A program made the position numbers and the translations under genes. A stretch of 64,000 bases of DNA from a virus. This document shows, one piece after another, positions 48,146 to 57,061 of the stretch (the stretch's first letter is position 1; every line of letters begins with the position of its first letter). Location: positions 37,698 to 101,697 of IMG/VR virus record IMGVR_UViG_3300038454_000106; one strand, written 5' to 3'. The notes beneath the pieces are model-generated. The model did not search any database. It was not told the origin of the DNA and saw only the letters and a program-made list of their open reading frames with translations.

Positions 48146-49807
48146 CTACATGACTCCATTGGGATCGATCTTCTCGGACTTGCGAGGCCGGCTTGACCTG
48201 CGCTTGGGCTTGGGCTTGTGCTCATCGTTCGCCGACGGAGCCGTGATGGCAGCCGCTGGAACGGGCTGGACCGTGAGCACAGGAATCGGAGGAGCTGGCG
48301 GAGGAGCTGGTGGGGGCGCTGGCGGAGGAGCTGGCGGGGGAGCCACCATGAGCGTGGGGACTGGAAGCATGAGAGGACGCTGCACCGCAACGCCCCCGAC
48401 GCCATAGTGGGTCACCGCAGCGATGGCCACGGCGCTGCTGCTCGCAGCGATAAGCCCCATGCCGACAAGACGGCCCCAATGGCGCTGTGCCCTGGATGTC
48501 GGCGCGATGACACCAGCAAAGCCGCCCATCGACGTGGAACCGGAGACGCCGCTCATCGACGAGGGACTCGTCGGTCCCGTGACGGCGCTGGCCATCACCG
48601 TACCGCCGTTCATCATCGTCGGCGTCTGGACCGGCGCAGGAGCCACCACCGGTGAGACGCCACCAGTCGGCATGGTCGCGTGAACGATGTCGCCTTCGTT
48701 CAGCTCGATCACCTTGCTCTCGCTCGGATCGGCGCCCCGAATGGCATCCAGTGGAGCAGACACGTCATGGATCGAGATCGGCACGCCTCCCGGTGGAAAG
48801 AAGGGTCGCACCAAAGCGGGCTTGAGCGTGGGCTCTAGGCCCAACTCGCGCCAGTGATGCATGAGGAGTGCAGGGCCATTCGGCGACGTGTGCGACAACG
48901 CGATCGCCACCTCGCGCATGTCCCTCATGCGATCGCCGGGCTCCCACGCCATCGCGTGGGCAAAGAGCGCATCCCAGTACAAGCTGACATCGGGCCGAAA
49001 CCTGGTCGCCGGCACGAACGGCCTACGTTTGGCCTCGTAGATCTGCATCTCGTTGCTCCCCTCGAAGGGGTATCGCCCGGTCAGCATGAGATAGAGCACA
49101 ACGCCAAGGCTGTACACATCTGTCCTGGCATCGACGTCACGGGAGTCCTGCACCTGCTCGGGCGACATGTAGTGTGGCGTGCCCATACACAGGCGCTGCA
49201 TCGTCTCGATGGCCGTCGGGAGCACGCATGGTGCAAGCGGCGACGTGCTCCCAGGTGCAGGCACCTTGGCAATGCCATAATCGAGTAGCTTCGCCACTTG
49301 CACACCATCGATATCGCAGATAAAGATATTGGAGGGCTTGACGTCGCGATGATAGATATTCTCCTTGTGGCCCTTGTAGAGCCCGCGGGCCACCTGGGTC
49401 CCGATCGCAATCACCTCCTCGACGGTAAATCGCAGCTTGATCTCTTGGAGCTTCTTGAGATCGTGGCCCGTCAAATACTCCATCACGATGAAGTGGCGGC
49501 CATCGGGGAGCTGTCCGATCTCGTAGATCGTCGTCGTGTGCCTGCCACCGACGCGTGATGCGGCGCGTGCCTCCGCGTAGAAGCGATTGACTTGCGCCTT
49601 CGCATCATCGCTCTTGCTCGGCGGCTGCGTGAGCACCTTCATGGCACGGCGCTCGTCGAGGTCAATATGGTGGACCTGATAGACCGTGCCCATGCCGCCA
49701 GCACCAATCATCTCTTTGACGACGTATCGGCCGACCTGCTGTCCTACTAGCAAATCGATCCTCCTGGTGTCGCCCTGCCTGCTGTCAATCGTGCCTGCGG
49801 TCGTCAT
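48146..49807 (-). CDS. Hanks-type Ser/Thr protein kinase, membrane-anchored, 553 aa
   Basis: Kinase domain at about residues 25-310: GAGGMGTVY (P-loop), AMKVL (Lys), HRDVKPSN (catalytic loop), LLDYGIAK (DYG in place of DFG), GTPHYMSPEQ and the conserved Arg region. A transmembrane segment (GRLVGMGLIAASSSAVAIAA) is followed by a Pro-rich tail of PPAPPPAP repeats and a basic end. All catalytic residues are present. Such kinases are abundant in myxobacteria. Here it sits inside a virion-like gene array. Confidence 0.9.
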   Translation of the reverse strand: MTTAGTIDSRQGDTRRIDLLVGQQVGRYVVKEMIGAGGMGTVYQVHHIDLDERRAMKVLTQPPSKSDDAKAQVNRFYAEARAASRVGGRHTTTIYEIGQLPDGRHFIVMEYLTGHDLKKLQEIKLRFTVEEVIAIGTQVARGLYKGHKENIYHRDVKPSNIFICDIDGVQVAKLLDYGIAKVPAPGSTSPLAPCVLPTAIETMQRLCMGTPHYMSPEQVQDSRDVDARTDVYSLGVVLYLMLTGRYPFEGSNEMQIYEAKRRPFVPATRFRPDVSLYWDALFAHAMAWEPGDRMRDMREVAIALSHTSPNGPALLMHHWRELGLEPTLKPALVRPFFPPGGVPISIHDVSAPLDAIRGADPSESKVIELNEGDIVHATMPTGGVSPVVAPAPVQTPTMMNGGTVMASAVTGPTSPSSMSGVSGSTSMGGFAGVIAPTSRAQRHWGRLVGMGLIAASSSAVAIAAVTHYGVGGVAVQRPLMLPVPTLMVAPPPAPPPAPPPAPPPAPPIPVLTVQPVPAAAITAPSANDEHKPKPKRRSSRPRKSEKIDPNGVM

Positions 49808-50171
49808 CGATTGCCCCCTTTCCTTCCTTCGCGACGACGGCCATGGCCCTGCGGAGGACCATGATCAGATCGGGTCTCTCAGCCGTGCCCTGCCACACGG
49901 CATCCACGTCGGCCGGATCATGCACGCAGCCTCGTAGGCTCAGGAGCAACGATTGGACGGTCGCCTCACGCTCGGCCGTCCAGAGCGGTGGCGGCACCCC
50001 CGCAAGGAGTTCCGCCTGCAACCTCACCGAAGAGGTGATCGAGGCGCAGAGCAACTCTTGCTGCAACTCTGGCTGACACACTGGGTCACGCTGGCGGAAA
50101 TTGGCCCAGAGAAGCGCGATCATCAGCAGGGTCAACGCAAGCGCAACTTGTTTCATGGCGACTTGTTTCAC
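49785..50171 (-). CDS. membrane-anchored protein, 128 aa
   Basis: The GTG start overlaps the upstream stop (GTGA), MKQVAMKQVALALTLLMIAL. A 10-nt duplication at the 5' end repeats MKQVA. N-terminal anchor then a helical domain with three Cys. Overlaps the kinase start by 23 nt, so the two are co-expressed. Confidence 0.6.
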   Translation of the reverse strand: MKQVAMKQVALALTLLMIALLWANFRQRDPVCQPELQQELLCASITSSVRLQAELLAGVPPPLWTAEREATVQSLLLSLRGCVHDPADVDAVWQGTAERPDLIMVLRRAMAVVAKEGKGAIDDDRRHD

Positions 50172-51559
50172 GGCGACATCCCCTGTCGAGCTTGCCGAGT
50201 TTGCGCAGCCCACATGAGTACCGGCATGAAGGAACTCCGGCCGTCGCTTACGTCGACGGTGACGATGGGCGAATCGATCGCCTCATGATGCGTGGCCACA
50301 GCAAGATCGGTGAAGTCCTCATCGATCCACCGCACGAAGGTTGCACCCTCGAGCTGCGTCTCAGCTTTGCGCAGGATCTCGCGATCGAGTTCCCCGTTCA
50401 TTGTCTTCCAGATCCCCGCCGGGCTCCCCACCACGCCCGCGTCTGGATCTCTTGCGGGGTACTCACCCGATAGCATCTCGGCATAGCGCTCGACGCCGTG
50501 GCACGTGAAGCGCACAACCTCGAGCCGGCCAGTGTCCGCTCCTTTCGTGCGATACGAGCCGATACCCTCGACGTCATGCTCCTCGAAGCGCGCGAGCAGC
50601 GTCGCCACCTGCTGCTCGTAGATGACCGGCTGCGTATGCACAGGGTGATAGGCCTCGAGCATGAGGAGCAGCTCGTCATCGGACATTGTCGACGCGAGGG
50701 ACTCGCGCAGGATCTGGCCAGACAGCAAGACTTGAAACTCGATCGCACGAAGAAACTCGATGCGATCGGTCGTGTCCTTGGGTTGATAATGCGCGCCGTC
50801 CTTGAGGCTGCTGCGAGCTGAACGGGCGAGCATGGACCAGGACTTTTTCAACGCGTCGACAGGCACGGCGATCATCGCCTGCTCGAGGGCAGAGACTGGC
50901 GCGGCCTCGACGCCGGCGCTCATGAGGACAAGGATATCGTTCTCGGCGATCCTATGAAGCGCGCTCTTCTGCGCCTGCACGTAGATGCCGACGATGGCGC
51001 CAAGGACGACAAAGCTCACGGCTTCAAAGAGCAGGTCAATCAGGAAGTTCCAATGCGTGTGGCGCGTGAGCATCGCTGCCAACTTCGCCTCACGCAACGC
51101 ATGCACGAAGCTCTGATCGGCGACCATCATGCGGAGCTGCAGGGTCCGTATCAGCGTCGCCCGGTCGGGTTGTCCGAGAGAGCAGCCCGGGGCGACCGGC
51201 ATATCACAACGGCCTGGGTGGTCGATGTCGGGGACGCCCGTCTTGCGGGCGCTACGATGCGGAGGTGTGTACCCGATGCGATCGTACTCGGCCTGTGCGA
51301 TGCGCTTGAGGATCACGTAGCGATCCTCGAGATCGGAGATGTCTCCCGTGGTGACAGCGTTGAGATGCTCCCTGGCAATGAGGAGCTGAGACTGCACGAC
51401 GAGCGCGATGGGCATGGCCTTGGCGATCTCGGTCCCCTGCAAGCGCGTGAGGACGTCCGCAGCGGCCTCGAGCGCCAAGATGGCCAGGTGCTCCGGTGGC
51501 GGCGCTGGCATGTCCTGCGTGAGTGTCTTCTTGCCTGGCGTCGGACCCGCCTTGCCCAT
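50168..51559 (-). CDS. large membrane protein, 463 aa
   Basis: Starts MGKAGPTPGKKTLTQDM at 51559 after GGGGGGTACAGG. Helical N-terminal half, one strong membrane segment (FEAVSFVVLGAIVGIYVQAQ) near residue 190, and a long soluble C-terminal half. No family recognised. Upstream member of the kinase operon and a possible partner of the kinase. Confidence 0.6.
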   Translation of the reverse strand: MGKAGPTPGKKTLTQDMPAPPPEHLAILALEAAADVLTRLQGTEIAKAMPIALVVQSQLLIAREHLNAVTTGDISDLEDRYVILKRIAQAEYDRIGYTPPHRSARKTGVPDIDHPGRCDMPVAPGCSLGQPDRATLIRTLQLRMMVADQSFVHALREAKLAAMLTRHTHWNFLIDLLFEAVSFVVLGAIVGIYVQAQKSALHRIAENDILVLMSAGVEAAPVSALEQAMIAVPVDALKKSWSMLARSARSSLKDGAHYQPKDTTDRIEFLRAIEFQVLLSGQILRESLASTMSDDELLLMLEAYHPVHTQPVIYEQQVATLLARFEEHDVEGIGSYRTKGADTGRLEVVRFTCHGVERYAEMLSGEYPARDPDAGVVGSPAGIWKTMNGELDREILRKAETQLEGATFVRWIDEDFTDLAVATHHEAIDSPIVTVDVSDGRSSFMPVLMWAAQTRQARQGMSP

Positions 51560-51639
51560 CCCTGTACCCCCCTTTGAGTTGTGCGTGCGTGCGTGCGTCT
51601 TCATCGGTACTCCTTAGGTTCCGTTCCACGTCGGGACCC

Positions 51640-51894
51640 TCATGTGGCCGCTAGCCTACGACGGCGAGCATTGCGCTCGTCGCTACAGCTCACGCAGAGA
51701 AACCCCTCTTTGCTGGACTCTCTACAGCGGGTGCAGAGCCCGGCAGCGCGGCGAGCCCAGTAGCGATTCTGGTCGCACTTGTTCATGCGACGTCGGCAAC
51801 GGCGACACGTCGGCACGCCCCTCCGCTTCAAGCAGACGGAGCAGAGCCCCCTCGCGACTCGCTTCGCACGGAGTACGGTGATCGACCCACCCAC
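51640..51894 (-). CDS. zinc-finger-like Cys/Arg protein, 84 aa
   Basis: Repeated Cys pairs (LCSVCLKRR, PTCRRCRRRMNKC, LCTRCRES, LCVSCSDERN) in a very basic chain, ending ARRRRLAAT. Probably two to three zinc knuckles binding nucleic acid. Confidence 0.65.
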   Translation of the reverse strand: MGGSITVLRAKRVARGLCSVCLKRRGVPTCRRCRRRMNKCDQNRYWARRAAGLCTRCRESSKEGFLCVSCSDERNARRRRLAAT

Positions 51895-51902
51895 GGCTCG
51901 AC

Positions 51903-52712
51903 CTAGAACCTGCCACGGACGGCGACGTGCGTCGGTCCGGCTTCGAGTTGCAGATCGGGTACGAGCACGAGCCGCACGGTCGCCGCGACGGCCACAGCGC
52001 CGGCACCGACCAGTGCAAGGGTGCCCATGACCGAGCGCGTGTCCGCTCGATCGAGGAGCTGGGCCTGCTCACGCTGTGAGCCCGCATCCGTGTCACGCAG
52101 ACTGCTAGCGCTCAGCTCGAGGCCAAGGCCAACGCCACCGAGCACGACGGCGCCCCCAGCGAGGGACCATCCAAGCGTGTCCTCGTACCAGCGTGGGCGC
52201 GTGGGCTCTCGCCGTCGTGCGCTCGTGAGCGTGGCATCGATGGTGGGATCGACAGGCTCCTGATCGGTCACGGGCGACACGACCGGTTTCTCCTCGGCGG
52301 GGGCGAGTGACGTCGGCGGGCGCGTAGCTGCCACGGTGGCCTTGTCGATCGAGGTCTGGCACGCAGCCACGAAGCCCTTGGCGAGGCCAACACGCTCGGC
52401 TGCCTTCGGGCGATCTTCGACGGCGGCGATGAACCGCCCATAGAGCCAGATCGCCTTGGGACAGTCCCCGGCCATGCGGTAGGCCTGCCCGAGGTTGTAG
52501 AGCCAGACCGCGAGGTCTGGTGCGGCCTGAAGCCCTGCCTCGAATTCGGCAATCGCCTCGTCCCACTTCTGGACGGCGTAGGCCGCACGCCCAGCGCGGA
52601 GATGCCGGATGCTCTCGGCATCCGTCGGCTCAGCGAGCGGGTCAACAGGTTCTGCAACAGCAACAGCAACGCCGCTCGTCAACACGAGCGACACGATGAC
52701 AACGCGCAACAT
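51903..52712 (-). CDS. TPR periplasmic/membrane protein, 269 aa
   Basis: Signal peptide (MLRVVIVSLVLTSGVAVAVA). TPR-like repeats at about residues 35-110 (AAYAVQKWDEAIAEFEAGLQ, then LAVWLYNLGQAYRMAGDCPK). Low-complexity linker, then two membrane segments near residues 185 and 235. A common architecture in myxobacterial genomes. Host-type. Confidence 0.7.
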   Translation of the reverse strand: MLRVVIVSLVLTSGVAVAVAEPVDPLAEPTDAESIRHLRAGRAAYAVQKWDEAIAEFEAGLQAAPDLAVWLYNLGQAYRMAGDCPKAIWLYGRFIAAVEDRPKAAERVGLAKGFVAACQTSIDKATVAATRPPTSLAPAEEKPVVSPVTDQEPVDPTIDATLTSARRREPTRPRWYEDTLGWSLAGGAVVLGGVGLGLELSASSLRDTDAGSQREQAQLLDRADTRSVMGTLALVGAGAVAVAATVRLVLVPDLQLEAGPTHVAVRGRF

Positions 52713-52820
52713 CTAGCCCTCCTCTGGCACCGGTAGCTTCTTCGACGTGTTACGGGCGAGCGGCGAGGCCGTGTAGAGACGGCGATCGGACTTGCTCGGC
52801 TCCTTCGGTTTCTTCGACAA
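52713..52820 (-). CDS. small basic protein, 35 aa
   Basis: TTG start after GGGGGGCAC. Reads MSKKPKEPSKSDRRLYTASP, then basic residues, with a TAG directly before the ATG of the TPR gene. Probably real, as the frame and ribosome-binding site fit. Confidence 0.45.
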   Translation of the reverse strand: MSKKPKEPSKSDRRLYTASPLARNTSKKLPVPEEG

Positions 52821-52899
52821 GTGCCCCCCATGGCAATGAGCGGCGCATCACCGTAAACTTCGCCGCCAGACCATCATGCGATCGACGATCCGGGTCCCG

Positions 52900-53037
52900 T
52901 CAAGGCCTAACTAGCTGTCCCGACGGAGATACGATCCAGCGCTCCGGACCGGTAATCACGTTGGGTCCAACCAGTCGTTTGGTAGCGGCCGGCACGTGCT
53001 CCGCGCCAAGAGATCGCCACCACGGACGGGTGATCAG
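52900..53037 (-). CDS. possible 45-aa protein with CTG start
   Basis: The frame LITRPWWRSLGAEHVPAATK to IVSPSGQLVRP has protein-like composition. The only start at its 5' end is a CTG overlapping the TGA of the thioredoxin-like gene (CTGA). Tentative. Confidence 0.3.
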   Translation of the reverse strand: MITRPWWRSLGAEHVPAATKRLVGPNVITGPERWIVSPSGQLVRP

Positions 53038-53396
53038 CCGTAACGCTGCACGTGCTCGGCCATCGCGAGGTACCCGTCGAGCGTGGTCGAGTCCACGCTC
53101 CCGATCACCGAGATCGAACCGGGCCCCCTGCACAGGATCAGGAGCGTCGGCGTCGACGTGACGCCGAATCGATCGAGGAAGGCCTGGACGTCTGCGCGCT
53201 CGTCGTCGGCCTTGTAGATGCCAACGGGGATCTCCGGGTTCCGTCGCTGCAGTTTCTCAACGGCCCGACGGAAGCGTGGCTCAAACTCCTCGCACGCGCC
53301 GCACCCGTCAAGTACGACGAGCGCAACGAACACCTTGGCGTTGCTGAGATCCAGAGCCATGCAAGGGGGCGTCGGCCCCGATGGAGCGAGGAGCAT
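53034..53396 (-). CDS. thioredoxin-like protein, 120 aa
   Basis: Starts MLLAPSGPTPPCMALD. The beta-strand VFVALVVLDGCGACEEF carries the CGAC active site. The cis-Pro region is GVTSTPTLLIL. No signal peptide. Could form or isomerise disulfides in the many Cys-rich small proteins encoded nearby. Confidence 0.75.
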   Translation of the reverse strand: MLLAPSGPTPPCMALDLSNAKVFVALVVLDGCGACEEFEPRFRRAVEKLQRRNPEIPVGIYKADDERADVQAFLDRFGVTSTPTLLILCRGPGSISVIGSVDSTTLDGYLAMAEHVQRYG

Positions 53397-53397
53397 G

Positions 53398-54309
53398 CTA
53401 TGCGGCCTTCGCCCTCCACGTCGCCGTCGTCGGAGCTGGAAGCACGTCGACGTCGATCCTGGACGTGTCCTCGTCCTCGTCCTCGTCCTCCTCCTCCTCC
53501 TCGGCACCTGTGATCGCGTTGTAGCGAGGGCCGCGCTTGAGATGCAGGTACAGCGCGACGCCAGCGATGGCACCGAGCACACCGAGCCCGAGCAAGCTCC
53601 AGAAGTCCCACTTGCCAGCCATCGCCGTCGGACTGACGTCAACCTGGGGGATCAACTGCAGGCACTTGTCGAAGCACACCTCGTTGGTGTCCTTCACCGT
53701 GCACGAGGCCATGCACTTGTTGCGGGCCTCGTACATCCCGAGCGCAACTTGGGCCTTCTTGTCGATCTCGAGCATCATCCGCTTCTGCTCGCTCTTGGCC
53801 TCGATCGCGTTCGCGAACGCGACCACCGCCGTGAACCCAGCGGCGAAGCCAACACCAGCGACGACGAGGTAGATGATCAGCGGTGCGAGACCGAGCCCGC
53901 TCTTCTGAAAGTCGAAGGTGACGATCTGCGGGTCCATGTAGTTGGGCTCGCTCGTCGATACCGTGAGACTACCTGACGGCAACGGCTGCACCGCAAGGGA
54001 GCCCGCGAGCGGCATGGAGCAGTCGAGGAGTGCGGAGTCCTTGCCGAGCGTTGTCTTCCAGTTGAATAGCGTCGGGCTTGGCGGCAGTGCGGGCAGGCCT
54101 GTGACGCCTTGGGCTCGGAAGAACTCGAGCATCGCCTTCTGGCTCTCGTACACGGCGAGCGCGAGCAGGTTGTAGGTCTTGACGTCCTGGCACGTCGCGG
54201 CGCCTTGGGCGTAGAGGAGCGAGACACTGCGGGCCGCGCGGCGGACCGTGTTCCACGCGTTCTCAACGGCCGTGGTGACCTCCTCGGCGGTCTTCTGGGC
54301 GTCGATCAC
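53398..54309 (-). CDS. membrane protein with acidic cytoplasmic-type tail, 303 aa
   Basis: GTG start after AGGGAGC. Helical N-terminal half; two membrane segments (LIIYLVVAGVGFAAGFTAVV and LGLGVLGAIAGVALYLHL) flanking a Cys motif CMASCTVKDTNEVCFDKC; then a Glu/Asp run and a C-terminal tail. Could be a virion membrane protein. Divergent from the capsid-candidate gene at 54391. Confidence 0.6.
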   Translation of the reverse strand: MIDAQKTAEEVTTAVENAWNTVRRAARSVSLLYAQGAATCQDVKTYNLLALAVYESQKAMLEFFRAQGVTGLPALPPSPTLFNWKTTLGKDSALLDCSMPLAGSLAVQPLPSGSLTVSTSEPNYMDPQIVTFDFQKSGLGLAPLIIYLVVAGVGFAAGFTAVVAFANAIEAKSEQKRMMLEIDKKAQVALGMYEARNKCMASCTVKDTNEVCFDKCLQLIPQVDVSPTAMAGKWDFWSLLGLGVLGAIAGVALYLHLKRGPRYNAITGAEEEEEDEDEDEDTSRIDVDVLPAPTTATWRAKAA

Positions 54310-54377
54310 GTCTAGCTCCCTGTGCCCGTTTACGTACCGAGCGGCCCTATGATGCCACAACGGCGCTTGACTTGCGG

Positions 54378-54383
54378 TACCTT
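54378..54383 (+). promoter_or_regulatory. -10 box TACCTT, leaderless-type
   Basis: TACCTT-GGAACCC-ATG before the gene at 54391. Confidence 0.55.
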
Positions 54384-54390
54384 GGAACCC

Positions 54391-55311
54391 ATGGCCAACA
54401 CAGTTATTTACAACGTCGTTCCCTCGATCGAAGAGGCGCGCCAGCGTGGGCAATCGGTCTGGGATCTCTACCTAGAAGGCTTCTCGTCGGGCGCCAGCGG
54501 GAACGTCTCGATCTACCCAGAAGATGGCCGCCAGGCACTGACGTCGGTCTATGCCATCACGATCGGGAACCGCTCGCATCTCGACCGGTGCTTCGTGCTC
54601 TGGGATCCGCAGGCCACGCTCGCGCCCATCGACTCCGACGATGGCGTGCCGGACTTCATGCGACGTGTGACGACGACCGCCCCATTGATCTTCCCGCAGA
54701 CCGGCAATGTGGGCCCGACGTCGATCGTCGTCGCAACGCCACCTAGGCTGGGCGCCATTCGTGTCGCGGGCGATCCCGCAGACTTCATCCGCAACTTTGC
54801 GACGCAGTTGAACCGGATCGACAAGGACGTCGTCTTTCGGCCAGTCAGCTACATCCCTGTTGGCGGCGCAGAGGTTGTGATCGACTGGGACGTTGCGCCG
54901 AATATTACAATCGCCCCAGTCCTGCATCTTCAGTTCTATCTGCAGCCACCGAACCAGGTGCCCTATGGGCGTGCGCCCTATCGGCAGTGGAATGGGCGCG
55001 AGATCAATCTCGCTGCCGAGACCTTGATCCTCATGTGCGCGATCCACGGACGGCGTCTGGTTCGCGTGGAGGTGACGACGGACGATGCCCTAGTGACTGA
55101 CGCGACCGTGCGAGTTGGCGCGTTCAGCCCGATCGCGGAGGACCCGGTGGCCTTCATCCCGCGAGAATTCACCATTGCCACCGGCGCCATCGTCTCGAGT
55201 GCGCCCGCGAGTATCCTCATCACGAATCCGGTGGCAGACTGGCTTACCGTCTATGCGACGTCGACCAGCGGTGTCGGCAACGTGAACGTGAAGGTTTACG
55301 CCATCGACTAG
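54391..55311 (+). CDS. beta-rich structural candidate, 306 aa
   Basis: Starts MANTVIYNVVPSIEEARQRG. Almost entirely predicted beta strands (SVYAITIGNRSHLDRCFVLW, then VIDWDVAPNITIAPVLHLQF and a final Val/Asn-rich strand). No signal peptide or anchor. Strong single promoter. It sits directly beside the capsid-candidate pair. Could be a capsid, penton or spike protein. Confidence 0.6.
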   Translation: MANTVIYNVVPSIEEARQRGQSVWDLYLEGFSSGASGNVSIYPEDGRQALTSVYAITIGNRSHLDRCFVLWDPQATLAPIDSDDGVPDFMRRVTTTAPLIFPQTGNVGPTSIVVATPPRLGAIRVAGDPADFIRNFATQLNRIDKDVVFRPVSYIPVGGAEVVIDWDVAPNITIAPVLHLQFYLQPPNQVPYGRAPYRQWNGREINLAAETLILMCAIHGRRLVRVEVTTDDALVTDATVRVGAFSPIAEDPVAFIPREFTIATGAIVSSAPASILITNPVADWLTVYATSTSGVGNVNVKVYAID

Positions 55312-56066
55312 CTCCGGGCCCAACGATGGTGAGCTGCGATGCCCGTGGCGAGTAGTGCGATGGCACCAAGGACCGCCAGCCCGGTCCGTGGCCAGTCAAT
55401 GGGCACCGTCGGTAGCGGGGCTGGCTTGGGCTCGCCAGGCGTGGTCGATGGCTGGCCGCTGGCAACTGCATCGGCGCGCGACAGGAGCCATTGGCCCTGC
55501 TCGCGCACGATCGCATCATCGGCGAGGATCGCGGCCTGGGCGAGCGCGCGGACTCGTGGGTCATAGGCGTGGAGGATGCGATCGGGCAGCCCCAACAGCA
55601 GCGCGATCATGGCGCCAGCTTGGATCTGCGGCGTGGCACCCGCCTCGGCGAGATCCATGACGGCCTCCTCGATCCCAGTGAGGTCCGAGAAGGTCGCGGC
55701 GTAGAGCCAGCCAACGAGCAGGTTGGGGTCCTTCTCGACGCGCAGGGCCCAGCGGAGGACGTGCAAGTCCTCACCGAACAGGTGCCGAGCTGTGCCGGGC
55801 CGCTCGCTGGTCTCGAGGAGCGCGGTGAGTCCCTTGAGGCCTACGGTCCGCTCATGGGTCGACTCGAGGAGGTACGGTACCGTCACCAGCGGCACGCCAG
55901 GGAGGTGGACGAGGCAGCCGGTCGGCTCGTCCTGGTAGTAGGCCAGGAACGCATGGGCGACGATCGTGGCTTGCGCGAGCGTGTAGGGGGGCTCGCGCAA
56001 GCTGCCCGACATGCCGAGAGGAAGCTGGTCCATCCACGCCTGAGTGCGTGTGCAGGCGTCGCCCAT
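55308..56066 (-). CDS. tail-anchored protein, 252 aa
   Basis: Helical soluble domain, Pro-rich linker (PSTTPGEPKPAPLPTVP) and C-terminal anchor TGLAVLGAIALLATGIAAHH, then RWARS. Last gene of the leftward capsid operon. Possible vertex or membrane protein. Confidence 0.6.
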   Translation of the reverse strand: MGDACTRTQAWMDQLPLGMSGSLREPPYTLAQATIVAHAFLAYYQDEPTGCLVHLPGVPLVTVPYLLESTHERTVGLKGLTALLETSERPGTARHLFGEDLHVLRWALRVEKDPNLLVGWLYAATFSDLTGIEEAVMDLAEAGATPQIQAGAMIALLLGLPDRILHAYDPRVRALAQAAILADDAIVREQGQWLLSRADAVASGQPSTTPGEPKPAPLPTVPIDWPRTGLAVLGAIALLATGIAAHHRWARS

Positions 56067-56069
56067 GAC

Positions 56070-56387
56070 TCATGACTCCGCGAATTGCAGCGGAAAGGCC
56101 TTGCTCGCGGCGACGGAGACTGAGCCACCCGCACCCACGCCAGCGCAGTACAGGACGTCATTCGGCTCGAGGACGAAGACATCCGATCGGTCCGCCGGCA
56201 GGAAGTAGGAGTCAAGCACTGACTGCGACGAGATCAGTGCGTTGGCCGAGTACGAGATGAACACGCCACCAGGTCCATTGTTGCGGACCATGGCGCGCAC
56301 AGGTCCGCGGACCGTGGCACTGGCGAGCCGCGAAGGGCTCGCCGTGCCGACGGCATTGACGGTGACCGTCTTGGTGTTGGCCGCCAT
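56070..56387 (-). CDS. beta-rich protein, 105 aa, structural candidate
   Basis: MAANTKTVTVNAVGTASPSR; Ser/Val-rich strands throughout (AMVRNNGPGGVFISYSANAL, FVLEPNDVLYCAGVGAGG). Resembles small beta-sandwich decoration or capsid proteins. Downstream of the two capsid candidates. Confidence 0.6.
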   Translation of the reverse strand: MAANTKTVTVNAVGTASPSRLASATVRGPVRAMVRNNGPGGVFISYSANALISSQSVLDSYFLPADRSDVFVLEPNDVLYCAGVGAGGSVSVAASKAFPLQFAES

Positions 56388-56396
56388 GGCGTCACC

Positions 56397-56900
56397 TCAC
56401 CGTGAGTCGCTGGGCGCCGCGATCTGGATCAGGAAGCCCTGCCAGTTCAGCTCGATCTTGAGACTCGTCACCGTGGCCACGAGGCTTGCGGGCTCGGCCA
56501 GGGTGGTGACTGCGATCTGGAAGCCACCCGAGTTGGGCAGCGTGTAGGGCTCAGCCAGCTCCCACGTGCGCTCCGACGTACCCTTGACCATGTCACGGAT
56601 CAACGTCGGCGCCTTCGTGAACTTCTGGTCCGTGCGGAAGTCGAGGATGTCGAGCCGCACGAGCGCCTGCAGCGTGTCCTGATCGGGCTGCGTGCCGAGC
56701 AGGAGCTGGTTGTTGTCCAGGGCAGCCACGCGGGGCAGCAGCCGATGGATCTCGAACGGCTTGTCTACCTGGTTGGTAAACACGACATCCGGGAACGTGA
56801 CGCCATTCTGGGAGAAGCCAATCACCAGCTCGGCCGGCATGTTGTACGGAAACCGAGCCGTGATCTTCTGCCCCGCGAAGGTGTCGGGCAATCTCCCCAT
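56397..56900 (-). CDS. small jelly-roll capsid protein candidate, 167 aa
   Basis: MGRLPDTFAGQKITARFPYN; predicted strands run through the chain (AELVIGFSQNGVTFPDVVF, QALVRLDILDFRTDQ, RTWELAEPYTLPNSGGFQIA, SLKIELNWQGFLIQI). Size and fold type suit a single jelly-roll capsid subunit (compare 173-residue VP16 of Thermus phage P23-77, from memory). No sequence match was run. Confidence 0.55.
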   Translation of the reverse strand: MGRLPDTFAGQKITARFPYNMPAELVIGFSQNGVTFPDVVFTNQVDKPFEIHRLLPRVAALDNNQLLLGTQPDQDTLQALVRLDILDFRTDQKFTKAPTLIRDMVKGTSERTWELAEPYTLPNSGGFQIAVTTLAEPASLVATVTSLKIELNWQGFLIQIAAPSDSR

Positions 56901-57061
56901 AAATTACACCGCCTCGACCCCCCGTGATCATTCTTGAGGGCCGCGAAGGGTTGTTGTGGTGGTCTCTCTCGAGACCGATATCAAGGGGAGGCCGAACCCT
57001 CCCAATGGGACGTCCGATCGCATTGTCCGCTGTGCGGGCGACGCGTCCGGGATCTGGATCC
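56901..57061. other. 161-nt gap with a perfect hairpin
   Basis: GGTCTC TCTC GAGACC at 56961-56976 between the two capsid-candidate genes. It may adjust relative expression of the two. A 30-codon frame (MRSDVPLGGFGLPLIS) is present but lacks a ribosome-binding site. Confidence 0.4.

Noticed and set aside
48146-48405. Longer N-terminus (to 48405) for the DUF4215-like lipoprotein
   Set aside because: It would overlap the kinase gene and lacks a signal peptide. The start at 48144 begins with a clear lipoprotein signal.
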